A stretch of 64,000 nucleotides of DNA from an uncultured Winogradskyella sp. (GTDB lineage Bacteria > Bacteroidota > Bacteroidia > Flavobacteriales > Flavobacteriaceae): assembly GCF_947498345.1 (NCBI RefSeq), contig NZ_CANMJY010000005.1, positions 1 through 64,000 on the forward strand, given 5' to 3'. The position numbers and the translations under genes were made by a program. The notes under the pieces were generated by a model. That model did no database searches, had not been told where the DNA came from, and saw nothing but the letters and a program-made list of their open reading frames with translations. Shown in pieces: positions 8,407 through 18,703 of the stretch (position 1 is the stretch's first letter; each line of letters starts with the position of its first letter).

Positions 8407-8419
8407 GTTTTTAGCTTTC

Positions 8420-8959
8420 TTATTTATCAATTAAATAGACGGCATCTTCTCCTTCATTCTCTATCCAGTTAACCTTTACTTTCTGATGATCAATGGCATC
8501 AACTTGCCGTCCTTTATAATTAGGTTGTATTGGTAAATGACGACTAAAGCGCCTATCTATTAATGTTAATAATTCTATATTATTTGGTCTTCCAAACGAT
8601 TGAATTGCTGTTAGTGCAGATCGTATACTGCGACCTGTATAAAGCACATCGTCAATAAAAACCACATTTTTGTCTTCTACTATAAAATCTATTTCTGTAG
8701 TATTAGCTTCTAGTGGTTTTTCTCCACGTCTAAAATCATCTCTAAAAAACGTAATATCTAAATGACCAAGTTGTATGTTCTTAATCTTGTATTCAGTCGT
8801 TAAAAGTTCAGCTAAACGATCTGCTAAAAACTTTCCTCTTGGTTGTATACCAATTAATACTGTTTCAGAAAAATCATCGTGATTTTCAATAAGTTGGCAA
8901 GCCAATCGATGTAGTGTAATGTTGACTTCCTTAGAGTTAAGTAATACTTTTTGACTCAT
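8420..8959 (-). CDS. pyrR: Bifunctional pyr operon regulator / uracil phosphoribosyltransferase PyrR
   Basis: A 179-residue type I phosphoribosyltransferase. The PRPP-binding motif is 'VVFIDDVLYTGRSIRSALTAI', with the upstream substrate loop 'LIGIQPRGKFLADRLA'. In Firmicutes PyrR binds pyr mRNA and also has UPRTase activity; being first in the pyrR-pyrB unit fits a pyrimidine-linked role. No attenuator or anti-terminator is visible in the ~25-base leader between the promoter at 8985-9014 and the start, so RNA-binding regulation here is unproven. Confidence 0.93.
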   Translation of the reverse strand: MSQKVLLNSKEVNITLHRLACQLIENHDDFSETVLIGIQPRGKFLADRLAELLTTEYKIKNIQLGHLDITFFRDDFRRGEKPLEANTTEIDFIVEDKNVVFIDDVLYTGRSIRSALTAIQSFGRPNNIELLTLIDRRFSRHLPIQPNYKGRQVDAIDHQKVKVNWIENEGEDAVYLIDK

Positions 8960-8984
8960 GTAGTATGCTAACGTTATTGATTGG

Positions 8985-9014
8985 CAAAGTTAAATGAAAA
9001 ATTGTGGATTACAA
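8985..9014 (-). promoter_or_regulatory. Bacteroidota-type promoter for pyrR-pyrB
   Basis: Read on the minus strand: TTG (9014-9012), a 19-base spacer, then TAACTTTG (8992-8985), an exact match to the Bacteroidota -33/-7 consensus TTG...TAnnTTTG. It lies 26 bases before the pyrR start codon. Confidence 0.8.
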
Positions 9015-9111
9015 TGTTTTTCTGGTAAAGTGACAAAGACATAAAATAATTATGTAAAAAACTATGAAAACTATTTGAAAATCTATTATAACACATCTCA
9101 AATCATAATTA

Positions 9112-10737
9112 TTATTTCTTAATGATCATTTTATTGTAAGATGTAACACTGCCTTTAAACTTAATTTTAAATATATAGGCTCCATTAGACAAATCGTTAA
9201 TATTTATAGTGTTACCTTTTATAGTATCCACTATTTTTACTAATCTTCCATCTAAAGTATAAATATGAATACTTTCTAAAGTATTGTTATAAGTATTTGA
9301 AATATTAACAAAATCATTTGATGGATTAGGATACACATTAATAGTATTCGTTTCTTTCTTAAATTCATTAATATTCAACAGCGAATCGCAATTATTCATA
9401 AGAGACTGCATTGCATTGTGGACATTAAGGCGACCACCTGTAGAAGTAATACCATCTAATGAAAGATTAGGGTCTACATTATCAAGTATTAAATCTCTGA
9501 CTATAGCAGCAGCAATTTCTGGATTAGAATCTGCTAAATCAGCTAATTGTTGACAAGGAGCAGAATATAATAAAGCAATAGTACCTGTAACGTGTGGTGT
9601 TGCCCCTGATGTCCCTCCAAATCCCTGATAACTATTATTGAACGCTGTAGTAAAAGCACCAGCACCTGGAGCACCAAGATCAATAGACTCTTGACCATAA
9701 CCAGCCTGAGTTACTTTTACATCATTGATATCAGTATTAGTCACAGAAATTAGATATTCACTAGTACAAGCAGTTGGCAAATCACCAACAACATCTACAT
9801 CATAATCTCCATTAATTGTTGCCCCACAACTTAAAATACCATTCTGACCAAGCGTATCATATAAAGAACACCACAAAGGTGCATTATCTGGATTTCCAAA
9901 ATCAGTTCCCCAAGAAGCATTAGTAGATACAATAAAAGCTCCTTCAGCTCCATTGGTCTGATTATATAAAATTCTAGCATCTAAGGCATAACTATATGCC
10001 TCAATGACTTTAGCCTCATTAGTATTAAAATCATTTTTAATGATCATTACTTTTACATCCCAATTAACACCAGATACACCAATCCCATTATTACCTTTTG
10101 CCCCTATTATTCCTGCCACTGGAGTGCCATGTCCTCCTCCAAAAATATCATCATCATTAGTTACTGTACTCCAACCTAGATAATCATCTACATAACCGTT
10201 TTGGTCGTCATCAACTCCATTATTAGAAATTTCTGCTTCGTTTATCCAAATATTGTCTTCAAAATCTTCATGGTTAGTATCATGACCGTCATCTAAAACA
10301 GCTGTAACAATTATATTTCCATTCAAAGTGGTACCTCCAGTAGTCACATCCCATGCTTCATCAACATCAATATCACGATCGTTGAATTGAAAGTATTGCC
10401 ATTGTTGTCCAAAGAACACATCATCTGGTACCGTAGCTCTAGTCTTTACTTTATGATTTTTCTGAGCAACAAGTATATCTTTATTCTGATAGAAACGTAA
10501 AATGGCATTATCTTCTGAAATAGATGAAGATGACAAACGTACTTGCCAAATATTCAACAACTTAGAAACCTGCTTAACATCTATGATTGGTACATCACTT
10601 AATTCTCCAATAATACGCGTCATGTCAACTCCCTTTTCTAACTGAACCAATACTTCATTAGGTACAAAGTTAGCTTCTTGAGCAAATGACTTTCCTGTTA
10701 GGAATAAAAATGTGAAAAATAGTATAGTCTTTTTCAT
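9112..10737 (-). CDS. S8 family (subtilisin-like) serine protease with type A T9SS sorting domain
   Basis: A 541-residue secreted protease. The start at 10737 ('MKKTILFFTFLFL') gives a proper signal peptide ending 'KSFAQ'; the frame is open further upstream but those residues do not look coding. A pro-region covers ~22-105. The catalytic triad is Asp149 ('AVLDDGHD'), His203 ('GGHGTPVAG') and Ser377 ('GGTSGATPHVTG'). A calcium-type Asp/Asn loop ('NNGVDDDQNGYVDDY') lies at ~172-186. The last ~75 residues are a T9SS type A sorting domain ('VYPNPSNDFVNI', 'IYTLDGRLVK', 'LSNGAYIFKI'). The protein is expected to be surface-anchored or released as an extracellular protease. Single gene after rpsA's terminator. 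Confidence 0.93.
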   Translation of the reverse strand: MKKTILFFTFLFLTGKSFAQEANFVPNEVLVQLEKGVDMTRIIGELSDVPIIDVKQVSKLLNIWQVRLSSSSISEDNAILRFYQNKDILVAQKNHKVKTRATVPDDVFFGQQWQYFQFNDRDIDVDEAWDVTTGGTTLNGNIIVTAVLDDGHDTNHEDFEDNIWINEAEISNNGVDDDQNGYVDDYLGWSTVTNDDDIFGGGHGTPVAGIIGAKGNNGIGVSGVNWDVKVMIIKNDFNTNEAKVIEAYSYALDARILYNQTNGAEGAFIVSTNASWGTDFGNPDNAPLWCSLYDTLGQNGILSCGATINGDYDVDVVGDLPTACTSEYLISVTNTDINDVKVTQAGYGQESIDLGAPGAGAFTTAFNNSYQGFGGTSGATPHVTGTIALLYSAPCQQLADLADSNPEIAAAIVRDLILDNVDPNLSLDGITSTGGRLNVHNAMQSLMNNCDSLLNINEFKKETNTINVYPNPSNDFVNISNTYNNTLESIHIYTLDGRLVKIVDTIKGNTININDLSNGAYIFKIKFKGSVTSYNKMIIKK

Positions 10738-10806
10738 AGTAATTCTCTTTTCTATAAAAGTAAGCAAAAACAATTCAGCATTTTTATTAATTAAAAAATG
10801 AGAAAC

Positions 10807-10836
10807 AAAAAAGCCCTTCAAGAATGAAAGGCTTTT
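10807..10836 (-). terminator. Terminator downstream of rpsA
   Basis: On the minus strand AAAAGCCTTTCA, a four-base loop and TGAAGGGCTTTT form a 12-pair stem with one G-U pair, followed by further Ts. The wobble points to minus-strand use. It lies 24 bases after the rpsA stop. Confidence 0.82.
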
Positions 10837-10860
10837 ATTTTATGATTAAAACTCGAGAAG

Positions 10861-12696
10861 TTATTTTTTCCCGTCCATTTTATCTTTAAGTGCTTGTAAA
10901 GCATCGTTTGCATCACCTAAAGTAGGCTTAGCTTCTGCCGCTTGTGCTTCTGCTTTTTTCACAGCTTGCTTAACGATTTTAGCTTCCTCTTCTCTAAATA
11001 CTGCAGTATGAGATGCTACCACTCTCTTAAATTCCTTGTTGAACTCAATGATTTTGAATTCTGCTTCTTCACCTTTCTTAAGTTTAGAACCATCTTCTTT
11101 TTCTAAGTGACGTTGTGGAATAAAAGCCGTAATATCTTCATTAAACTCTATCGTTGCACCTTTGTCTACTATTTCAGTAATAGCAGCTGTGTGAGACGTA
11201 CCAAGAGCAAACTCAGTTTCGTACTTATCCCAAGGGTTTTCGGTAGTTTGTTTGTGTCCTAAAGATAATTTACGCCCTTCTACGTCTAACTCTAATACAA
11301 CCACGTCTAACTTATCACCTACGTTACAGAACTCAGATGGATGCTTAATTTTCTTAGTCCAAGATAAATCTGAGATATAAATTAACCCATCGATACCTTC
11401 TTCTAATTCAACAAATACACCAAAGTTTGTAAAGTTACGTACAATACCTGTATGCTTAGAACCAACAGGATATTTAGAGGTAATATCTGTCCATGGATCT
11501 GGTGTTAATTGCTTAATACCAAGAGACATTTTGCGGTCTTCTCTATCTAAAGTTAAGATTTGAGCTTCGATCTCATCACCAACAGATACAAAATCTTGAG
11601 CAGAACGCAAGTGCGTTGACCATGACATTTCACTAACGTGAACTAAGCCTTCCACACCTTCTTCTACTTCAACAAATGCACCGTAATCAGCAATTACAAC
11701 TACTTTACCTTTTACTTTATCACCAACTTTAACCTCTTCACCTAAAGCTTCCCAAGGATGCTTAGATAATTGCTTAAGACCTAATTGAATTCTCGATTTG
11801 TTTTCATCAAAATCTAGGATTACTACATTAAGCTTTTGGTCTAATTCAACAATTTCATTTGGATGATTGATACGAGACCATGATAAATCTGTAATATGAA
11901 CTAAGCCATCTACACCACCAAGATCGATAAACACACCATAAGAAGTAATGTTCTTCACAGTACCTTCTAAGACTTGTCCTTTTTCTAGTTGACCAATGAT
12001 TTCTTTCTTTTGCTCCTCAATATCAGCCTCGATAAGTGCTTTGTGAGAAACTACTATATTTTTGAATTCGTGGTTAATCTTTACCACTTTAAATTCCATA
12101 GTTTTATTAACGTACTGATCGTAATCTCTAATTGGTTTTACATCGATTTGAGAACCTGGCAAGAATGCTTCTATACCAAATACGTCAACGATCATACCAC
12201 CTTTAGTTCTGCATTTTACAAAACCGTTTACAATTTCGCCAGTATCATGTGCATTGTTTACGCGATCCCATGCTTTGATAACACGAGCTTTTCTATGAGA
12301 TAATACTAACTGACCTGTTGCGTCTTCGCGTACATCAATTAATACTTCTACTTTATCACCAACTTTTAAATCTGGATTGTAACGGAACTCATTAAGAGAG
12401 ATTACACCTTCAGATTTTGCATTGATGTCTATAATAGCATCTCTATCAGTAATATGAATAACTTCACCTTCTACAACTTCATCATCTAAAGTGTCTACGA
12501 AATTTTCAGATACTAACTTTTCAAATTCTTCTAATTTTTTATCCGCTACTTGCTCAATTCCTTCTTCGTAATTGTGCCAATCGAACTCTTTTAAGAATTT
12601 TTCTGGATTTGCTTGAGCTTCAGAGACTACTGGAGCTTCAACTGTAGTTGCTTCAGTTGCTTCAACCTCAGCGTTTTTTGTTTCTTTTTCAGACAT
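10861..12696 (-). CDS. rpsA: 30S ribosomal protein S1
   Basis: A 611-residue protein with successive S1 RNA-binding domains. Clear repeats are 'GTVKNITSYGVFIDLGGVDGLVHITDLSW', 'GKVVVIADYGAFVEVEEGVEGLVHVSEMSW' and 'GIVRNFTNFGVFVELEEGIDGLIYISDLSW' (quoted in part: 'SYGVFIDLGGVDGLVHITD', 'DYGAFVEVEEGVEGLVHVSE', 'NFGVFVELEEGIDGLIYISD'), plus more divergent domains on both sides. S1 brings mRNA to the small ribosomal subunit. An N-terminal ~40-residue Glu/Ala-rich extension and a Lys/Ala-rich tail are Bacteroidota-like. Transcription starts from the promoter at 12816-12846, giving a leader of ~110 bases. Confidence 0.96.
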   Translation of the reverse strand: MSEKETKNAEVEATEATTVEAPVVSEAQANPEKFLKEFDWHNYEEGIEQVADKKLEEFEKLVSENFVDTLDDEVVEGEVIHITDRDAIIDINAKSEGVISLNEFRYNPDLKVGDKVEVLIDVREDATGQLVLSHRKARVIKAWDRVNNAHDTGEIVNGFVKCRTKGGMIVDVFGIEAFLPGSQIDVKPIRDYDQYVNKTMEFKVVKINHEFKNIVVSHKALIEADIEEQKKEIIGQLEKGQVLEGTVKNITSYGVFIDLGGVDGLVHITDLSWSRINHPNEIVELDQKLNVVILDFDENKSRIQLGLKQLSKHPWEALGEEVKVGDKVKGKVVVIADYGAFVEVEEGVEGLVHVSEMSWSTHLRSAQDFVSVGDEIEAQILTLDREDRKMSLGIKQLTPDPWTDITSKYPVGSKHTGIVRNFTNFGVFVELEEGIDGLIYISDLSWTKKIKHPSEFCNVGDKLDVVVLELDVEGRKLSLGHKQTTENPWDKYETEFALGTSHTAAITEIVDKGATIEFNEDITAFIPQRHLEKEDGSKLKKGEEAEFKIIEFNKEFKRVVASHTAVFREEEAKIVKQAVKKAEAQAAEAKPTLGDANDALQALKDKMDGKK

Positions 12697-12815
12697 GTGC
12701 TGAATAAAAATTTGTATTCTGCAGCTTTAGAAAGTTTAGCGAAAAACTTACAGAAGTTATTAATTAAAATTTGTTTATTCCTTTTCTACTTTCAATACTT
12801 CGCTAAAAAGGTTTG

Positions 12816-12846
12816 CAAAAATACTACATATAATCCTGAAAACCAA
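12816..12846 (-). promoter_or_regulatory. Bacteroidota-type promoter for rpsA
   Basis: Minus strand TTG (12846-12844), 20-base spacer, TATTTTTG (12823-12816): an exact consensus match. The expected start near 12810 leaves a 5' leader of ~110 bases before rpsA, long enough for autoregulation by S1. Confidence 0.8.
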
Positions 12847-12979
12847 ACAATAAATATGTGACTTTTTAAATAAAAGAGTGTCCTATAAATGTGGTATACA
12901 AAATGGTGCTAAAATGTTAAATACTGGCATATAATTTGGTATATTTACAATACTATTAATACTTAAAATTTAAACAATT

Positions 12980-13357
12980 ATGGTTAGAGCTAAATACCAA
13001 GGCGTATTAGACTTAGGCGAAAAATTAAACATTCAAAATGGAGATGTTAGCGAAGAGAATGGTGTACTTAAAGTAAGTGGTACTGCTGCAACACAATATG
13101 AAAAAAACTTATTATGGGATGCTATTAAAGCAGCTGGTGGTGACAACCCTTCAGATATTATGGCTGATATAAAAGTAGCAGATGAATCGGTTTACGCAAG
13201 ACATACTGTAGCTTCAGGTGAAACTTTAGGAAAGATAGCTAAGCACTATTACGGTGATGCAATGAAGTATAAAGATATCTTTGCAGCTAATACAGATATT
13301 TTAAAGAATCCGGATTTAATCTATCCTGATCAGGAATTAATTATTCCTAATCTTTAA
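12980..13357 (+). CDS. BON-like and LysM domain protein
   Basis: A 125-residue protein without a signal peptide. Residues ~20-65 resemble a BON-type domain ('LNIQNGDVSEENGVLKVSGTA'), and residues ~73-124 form a LysM domain ('HTVASGETLGKIAKHYYG...YKDIFAANTDIL...LIYPDQELIIP'). The architecture matches the YgaU/Kbp-like family; in E. coli Kbp is a cytoplasmic potassium-binding protein. The gene stands alone and ends at a strong terminator. Role here is inferred only from architecture. Confidence 0.88.
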   Translation: MVRAKYQGVLDLGEKLNIQNGDVSEENGVLKVSGTAATQYEKNLLWDAIKAAGGDNPSDIMADIKVADESVYARHTVASGETLGKIAKHYYGDAMKYKDIFAANTDILKNPDLIYPDQELIIPNL

Positions 13358-13375
13358 TAAAAAGATTTAGAAAAC

Positions 13376-13404
13376 AAAAAAGCGACCTTTTGGTCGCTTT
13401 TTTT
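13376..13404. terminator. Bidirectional terminator between the LysM gene and cmk
   Basis: A 12-pair perfect stem (AAAAAAGCGACC with GGTCGCTTTTTT), TTTT loop and T-run. It serves the converging LysM and cmk genes, and its right edge overlaps the cmk stop codon. Confidence 0.9.
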
Positions 13405-14086
13405 ATACTAAGGCTTTTACTAATTTTAATAAACTATCTAGCTGAGACTCAATCGTTAAATCTGAGTTATCGATCTCAATAGCGTCCTCTGCCTTTACTA
13501 ATGGAGAATCTTCTCGCGTAGAATCAATTCTATCTCTGGTTGTAACATTTTCTAAAACATCGTCATAGCTTAAATTATGTCCACGCTCAAGTAATTCTTT
13601 ATAACGTCTTTGCGCTCTGGTTTCTGCTGATGCTGTCATAAATACTTTTAGTTCAGCATCCGGAAATACAACCGTGCCAATATCTCTACCATCCATTACA
13701 ATACCTTTATCTTTTCCCATAAGCTGCTGTTGCTCAACCAGTTTTTGACGTATTTCTGAAATTGTAGCGACTGGACTAACATACTGCGACACTTTAAGAG
13801 TTCTGATATCTTTTTCAATATTTTTTCCATTGAGATAAACCTCAGCAAAACCCAATGCTTCATTAAACTTGAATGTAATACGAATTTCATCAAGTATGTT
13901 GATTAACGCTTCAGAATGAAAGAAACCCTCACCAATTAAGTCTTTTTCTAATGCAAAGTAAGTCACAGCCCTATACATGGCACCAGTATCTACATAGATA
14001 TAATTAAGTTGTTTTGCCAACTGTTTGGCAATAGTACTTTTTCCTGTTGAGGAAAATCCGTCTATAGCGATAACTATTTTGCTCAT
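13403..14086 (-). CDS. cmk: (d)CMP kinase
   Basis: A 227-residue P-loop kinase phosphorylating CMP and dCMP with ATP. 'IAIDGFSSTGKSTIAKQLA' (residues ~5-23) is the P-loop, 'YVDTGAMYRAVT' the CMP-binding stretch, 'VMDGRDIGTVVFPDAELK' and 'ASAETRAQRRYKEL' the characteristic later motifs. Length is normal. It lies ~90 bases downstream of porQ on the same strand; porQ-cmk linkage is familiar from other flavobacteria. Confidence 0.95.
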   Translation of the reverse strand: MSKIVIAIDGFSSTGKSTIAKQLAKQLNYIYVDTGAMYRAVTYFALEKDLIGEGFFHSEALINILDEIRITFKFNEALGFAEVYLNGKNIEKDIRTLKVSQYVSPVATISEIRQKLVEQQQLMGKDKGIVMDGRDIGTVVFPDAELKVFMTASAETRAQRRYKELLERGHNLSYDDVLENVTTRDRIDSTREDSPLVKAEDAIEIDNSDLTIESQLDSLLKLVKALV

Positions 14087-14176
14087 ACTAATTATTTAAA
14101 CTCATATTTTATTAGGTTGAAGCTTTTAATTGTACTAAGGTTTACAGTACAAAATATACATTTTTTTACAATACAA

Positions 14177-15211
14177 CTATCGTCTCCTTCTACTATCTAA
14201 ATCTATTTGAAGTCCAAAAAAGCTGGTATTAGATGCACTTGTATATCTGGCATGCGTATAACTAAAACGTAATTTGTTTAATCGTATAGAAATGCCAGCA
14301 GAAATTCCTGAAAAATTGCGCTGATCTTCAATTCTTAACTCTTCGGCACGCCTAAAATTATAACCCACTCTAAGATTAAATCCTCGCTCTGGCCACAATT
14401 CGGCACCTAAAATTAGATGACGAAGTGCATTATTAAAAAAACTAACCTTTTCCTGAGTTTGATTTCCGTCTAAATCTGTCGTTGCTCTTGCCGGATTGGA
14501 TACTCCAATTGGCCATTCTTGCAAATTTTCCAGAGTTAAATGCCAACGGATTGGTACATTTTCTAGGGTTTGCGACATCCCAAAATTAACTTCAAAAGGT
14601 AAGGGTTCGTTTTGCCCAGCATAAGTTGTGAATTGCGTACCTATATTTCTTACCGTCAATGCTGCATGAAAATCTAATTTTTCATTAATATACATCACAC
14701 CTATATCTACAGCACCACCAATAGAATTATACTGTTCTAATAAAGAGGTAATCACCTTTACATTAGCACCAATATAAAAATCTGTAAATGGAATATTGTA
14801 ATTATAGCCTGCAGAAATTGCTGCTTCATTACCTGTAAAGCTTCCTGTAGCATTACCATTAACATCATAACCATCAAACGTACCATAATTAATATAGGTT
14901 ACACCAAAGTGAAATGTTTGTATATGCCTATCCCAGGTATAAGCATATGCCGCAGTGCCATATGTAATACCTCCTAAATAACTTGATGCGTTAACAGCTA
15001 ATTGATTATGCATTTGCCAATTAATCGAAGCCGGGTTATATAATGCTTCTGTAACGTCGTAATCGAAATTAGTTATGATTTTACCGCCAAGAGCTGCTTG
15101 TCTAGGAGATGAGACCAAATTAAGGAATTGATATGTAGACTCACCACCCAATTGTGCAAACAATGGTAGCGCCAACAGCAAGAAACATAAGTTGGTAATC
15201 CTCTTAATCAT
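14177..15211 (-). CDS. porQ: Type IX secretion system protein PorQ
   Basis: A 344-residue outer-membrane barrel of the PorV/FadL-like group, with signal peptide (residues 1-19, 'LLALPLFAQ'). The family start 'GGESTYQFLNLVSSPRQAALGG' is present, with conserved 'ALYNPASINW'. PorQ binds cargo sorting signals and works with PorZ and the attachment complex at the T9SS exit. It lies upstream of cmk; the LysM/lon pair is encoded further upstream on the same strand. Together with the SprF-like gene and three cargo proteins in this window it shows the organism has a working T9SS. Confidence 0.92.
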   Translation of the reverse strand: MIKRITNLCFLLLALPLFAQLGGESTYQFLNLVSSPRQAALGGKIITNFDYDVTEALYNPASINWQMHNQLAVNASSYLGGITYGTAAYAYTWDRHIQTFHFGVTYINYGTFDGYDVNGNATGSFTGNEAAISAGYNYNIPFTDFYIGANVKVITSLLEQYNSIGGAVDIGVMYINEKLDFHAALTVRNIGTQFTTYAGQNEPLPFEVNFGMSQTLENVPIRWHLTLENLQEWPIGVSNPARATTDLDGNQTQEKVSFFNNALRHLILGAELWPERGFNLRVGYNFRRAEELRIEDQRNFSGISAGISIRLNKLRFSYTHARYTSASNTSFFGLQIDLDSRRRR

Positions 15212-15284
15212 AGGTTTTGCAAAATAACTAAATCTATCTTAAAACGAGGATATGATTTTTTTATTTTTTGTAAGAAGTCCTTTT

Positions 15285-16037
15285 CTATTTCAATTGCAGT
15301 TTTTGCCCAATTTTAATGAGATTGCTCGTTAACCCATTTAGGTCTTTAATCTGCTCGACTGTAGTTGCATTTTTTTTAGCAATACTATATAAGGTATCCC
15401 CTTTAGATACTGTCCAGATGGATAAATCACTATGTTCTTCATCTAAATCTGCCTTTAAAAGGTAAAGCTTCTGTCCAATCTTAATGGTATTAGACATTAA
15501 ACCATTTTGCTGTTTCAATTCATTAACTGTTAACACATAGCGTTTCGCTAAACTATATAGTGTTTCACCGCGTTCTACAATATGAAACTCGGGATGTATT
15601 TCAGATTGGACTGGCTCAGTTAGAACTTTGGGTTCGGTATTAATAACATCAAAATTACGTACTCGCAATCGTTGGCCTTTACTGACTAAAGTAGTTTCTA
15701 AATTATTAACGCGTTTAAGCTCTGTCAAAGTAGTATTATAACGATTGGCAATTTCTAAAAGTGTTTCACCATCTACAACAGTATAATAATCGGTTTTAGG
15801 ATTTGAAGTTGCTTCTATTTTAGCTTCTTCTGATTTTGCAACATAATCACTAAACTTAACAGGTTTTTTATCCTTTGTGTTGACAAAAGTAATTTCGCCA
15901 GTAGCTACATTTAATTTTGCGGGTTTCCCATCCAAAACTACATCCTTATATTCTACTTTATCATCTTGACCAAAAGCAAGTGCTCCAGCTAATAAAACGA
16001 TAACAAATGATAATATTAACTTAAAGTTTCTTCGCAT
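15285..16037 (-). CDS. Secreted protein with three LysM domains
   Basis: A 250-residue protein with signal peptide (residues 1-23, 'LLAGALAFG'). Three LysM peptidoglycan-binding domains follow: ~82-126 ('[27 protein letters not shown]'-like core), ~152-194 ('[19 protein letters not shown]') and ~206-249 ('[19 protein letters not shown]'). No catalytic domain is visible. The N-terminus has a short region of unknown type ('[18 protein letters not shown]'). Its start overlaps the end of lon by 17 bases, so the two are translationally linked. Probably an envelope wall-binding protein. Confidence 0.88.
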   Translation of the reverse strand: MRRNFKLILSFVIVLLAGALAFGQDDKVEYKDVVLDGKPAKLNVATGEITFVNTKDKKPVKFSDYVAKSEEAKIEATSNPKTDYYTVVDGETLLEIANRYNTTLTELKRVNNLETTLVSKGQRLRVRNFDVINTEPKVLTEPVQSEIHPEFHIVERGETLYSLAKRYVLTVNELKQQNGLMSNTIKIGQKLYLLKADLDEEHSDLSIWTVSKGDTLYSIAKKNATTVEQIKDLNGLTSNLIKIGQKLQLK

Positions 16038-18474
16038 TCTTTACTTTTTGATTCGTTATGGCAATATCTAAAACATCACTCATATCCTTAACATAATGAA
16101 AGGTTAGCCCTTTTAAATATTCAGGTTTAATTTCATCAATATCACGTTTATTATCTTCGCAAAGCAAGATCTCTTTAATACGAGCACGTTTAGCTGCTAA
16201 AATTTTCTCTTTAATTCCACCAACAGGCAACACCTTTCCTCTTAGTGTAATCTCACCTGTCATTGCCAAGCTTTTCTTTACTTTACGTTGTGTAAACAAG
16301 GATACTAATGACGTTAGCATTGTAACACCTGCACTTGGGCCATCTTTTGGGGTTGCTCCTTCTGGTACATGAATATGTACGTTATACTTATCGAATACTT
16401 CAGGGTTTATATTAAATTTATCGGCATTGGCTTTAATGTATTCCATTGCAATAGTTGCGGATTCCTTCATTACTTTACCAAGATTACCAGTAATAGAAAG
16501 GGTTCCTTTACCTTTTGATAGTATAGATTCTATAAATAAAATATCACCACCTACTCTAGTCCAAGCTAAGCCAGTTACGACTCCAGCAACATTGTTGTTT
16601 TCGTATTTATCGCGCTCTAATCGAGGACTTCCTAAAACTTCAATAACATCATCATTAGAAACCTTGACATTGTACTCTTCTTCCATCGCAATATTTTTCG
16701 CAGCATAGCGTACCATTTTTGCAATTTGCTTTTCTAAACCTCTAACACCAGATTCTCTTGTATAACCTTCAACTATTTTTTCCAACTGAGGTTTTCCTAT
16801 TTTAAGATTAGAAGTATCTAAACCATGTTCTTTTAATTGCTTTGGTAATAAATGACGCTTAGCAATCTCAACTTTCTCTTCAATGGTATAACCAGTAACA
16901 TTAATGATTTCCATACGATCACGTAATGCAGGCTGAATGGTATTTAGGCTATTAGATGTTGCGATAAACATAACCTTAGATAAATCATAACCCATTTCTA
17001 AAAAGTTGTCATAGAACTCACTATTTTGCTCTGGATCTAACACTTCTAACATTGCAGACGAAGGATCCCCTTGATTTCCTGTAGACAATTTATCAATTTC
17101 ATCTAAAACAAAAACCGGATTTGAAGTTCCTGCCTTTTTTAAACTTTGAATAATTCTCCCTGGCATGGCACCAATATATGTTTTTCTATGTCCACGTATT
17201 TCAGCTTCATCACGTAAACCACCTAGAGAAATTCGCACATATTCCCTACCTAATGCTTCAGCTATAGATTTACCAAGTGATGTTTTACCCACACCAGGAG
17301 GTCCGTATAAGCAAAGTATTGGAGATTTCATATCATTACGAAGTTTCAATACAGCAAGATATTCTATAATACGTTTCTTTACGTCATCTAAACCAAAATG
17401 ATCGCGGTCTAAGATTTTCATAGCGCGTTTTAAATCGAACTTATCATCGCTAAACTCATTCCACGGTAAATCCAAAAACAAGTCTAAGTAATTACGTTGA
17501 ATCGAATATTCGGCAACTTGCGGATTCATACGTTGCATTTTGGCTAATTCCTTATCAAAATGACGCTTTACCTTGTCATCCCAAAGTTTTTTCTTAGCAC
17601 GAGCTTTCATGTCTTCAATTTCTTCGCCAGAAGACACCCCACCTCCAAGTTCTTCTTGAATGGTTTTCATCTGCTGATGCAAGAAATATTCACGTTGTTG
17701 TTGATTCATATCGCTTTGAACCTTATTTTGAATATCGTTCTTTAGTTCTAACTTTTGATATTCAAGATTCATATACTTTAAAGTTTGAAGGGCACGTTCT
17801 TTAAGGTCATTAATCTTAAGTAGTTCTTGCTTTTCCTCAACTTTAAGGTTCATGTTAGATGATACAAAATTCACCAGAAACGAATTACTTTCTATATTTT
17901 TAATCGCAAATGTTGCTTCGGTAGGAATGTTTGGACTTTCCTTTATAATTTCGAGAGATAAATCCTTAATAGAATCTATAATAGCGTTAAACTCTTCATT
18001 GTCTGCAGCAGGCTTTGCTTCAGAAAGATCTGAAATTGTTGCTGTTAAATAGGGTTTTTCAGAAATTACCTCATTAACTTGAAAACGTTTTTTCCCCTGA
18101 ATAATAACTGTGGTATTCCCATCAGGCATTTTTAGCACTTTTAAAATTCGTGCTACTGTTCCTGTTTTGTATATATCCTTTGCGGTTGGATTCTCAACAG
18201 CTTCATCTTTTTGAGATACCACACCAATAACTTTTCCGCCCTTATTTGCATCATTAATTAATTTTATTGATGTATCTCTACCTGCTGTGATGGGTATTAC
18301 CACACCAGGAAATAAGACCGTATTTCTCAATGGTAAAATAGGAAGTGAGTCTGGTAAAGACTCATTATTAATTAACTCTTCATCCTCAGGTGTCATCAAT
18401 GGAATTAACTCTGAATTCTCATCAAAATCCTGAAATGACAAACTGTCAAGTCCTAAAAATTTTTGTTTTGCCAT
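16021..18474 (-). CDS. lon: Endopeptidase La (Lon protease)
   Basis: An 817-residue ATP-dependent cytoplasmic protease for misfolded and regulatory proteins. Order: N-terminal substrate domain (~45-250), coiled segment (~255-310), AAA+ module with Walker A 'GPPGVGKTS' (~391) and Walker B '[11 protein letters not shown]', and C-terminal protease domain with the catalytic Ser in 'PKDGPSAG' (~714) and the Lys in 'GGIKEK'. The start at 18474 ('[12 protein letters not shown]') is preferred; an in-frame Met eight codons upstream is less likely. Longer than E. coli Lon (784). Its 3' end overlaps the LysM gene. Confidence 0.96.
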   Translation of the reverse strand: MAKQKFLGLDSLSFQDFDENSELIPLMTPEDEELINNESLPDSLPILPLRNTVLFPGVVIPITAGRDTSIKLINDANKGGKVIGVVSQKDEAVENPTAKDIYKTGTVARILKVLKMPDGNTTVIIQGKKRFQVNEVISEKPYLTATISDLSEAKPAADNEEFNAIIDSIKDLSLEIIKESPNIPTEATFAIKNIESNSFLVNFVSSNMNLKVEEKQELLKINDLKERALQTLKYMNLEYQKLELKNDIQNKVQSDMNQQQREYFLHQQMKTIQEELGGGVSSGEEIEDMKARAKKKLWDDKVKRHFDKELAKMQRMNPQVAEYSIQRNYLDLFLDLPWNEFSDDKFDLKRAMKILDRDHFGLDDVKKRIIEYLAVLKLRNDMKSPILCLYGPPGVGKTSLGKSIAEALGREYVRISLGGLRDEAEIRGHRKTYIGAMPGRIIQSLKKAGTSNPVFVLDEIDKLSTGNQGDPSSAMLEVLDPEQNSEFYDNFLEMGYDLSKVMFIATSNSLNTIQPALRDRMEIINVTGYTIEEKVEIAKRHLLPKQLKEHGLDTSNLKIGKPQLEKIVEGYTRESGVRGLEKQIAKMVRYAAKNIAMEEEYNVKVSNDDVIEVLGSPRLERDKYENNNVAGVVTGLAWTRVGGDILFIESILSKGKGTLSITGNLGKVMKESATIAMEYIKANADKFNINPEVFDKYNVHIHVPEGATPKDGPSAGVTMLTSLVSLFTQRKVKKSLAMTGEITLRGKVLPVGGIKEKILAAKRARIKEILLCEDNKRDIDEIKPEYLKGLTFHYVKDMSDVLDIAITNQKVKNAKKL

Positions 18475-18703
18475 AATATTTTTAAGCCATTCTGTCATTA
18501 AAACTCACAAAACAGCATTTGTTTAAATGTATTAATATTTAACTTTATACTGAATATCAAATGTTTATAAGATATTCAAAGTTATTCACACTAGTATAAT
18601 TTCAATTGTTATGCCATTACCTTTAGAAAAATTTAAAAGTTTTTTTACCTAAACTGTAACACTTAATAAAACGTTTCATCTTTATACAAAAGCAATTGTT
18701 TTT

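Noticed and set aside
11989..12303. Open frame of ~100 codons antisense to rpsA
   Set aside because: It lies wholly within the well-supported rpsA coding region, and its composition reflects the reverse complement of S1 repeats.
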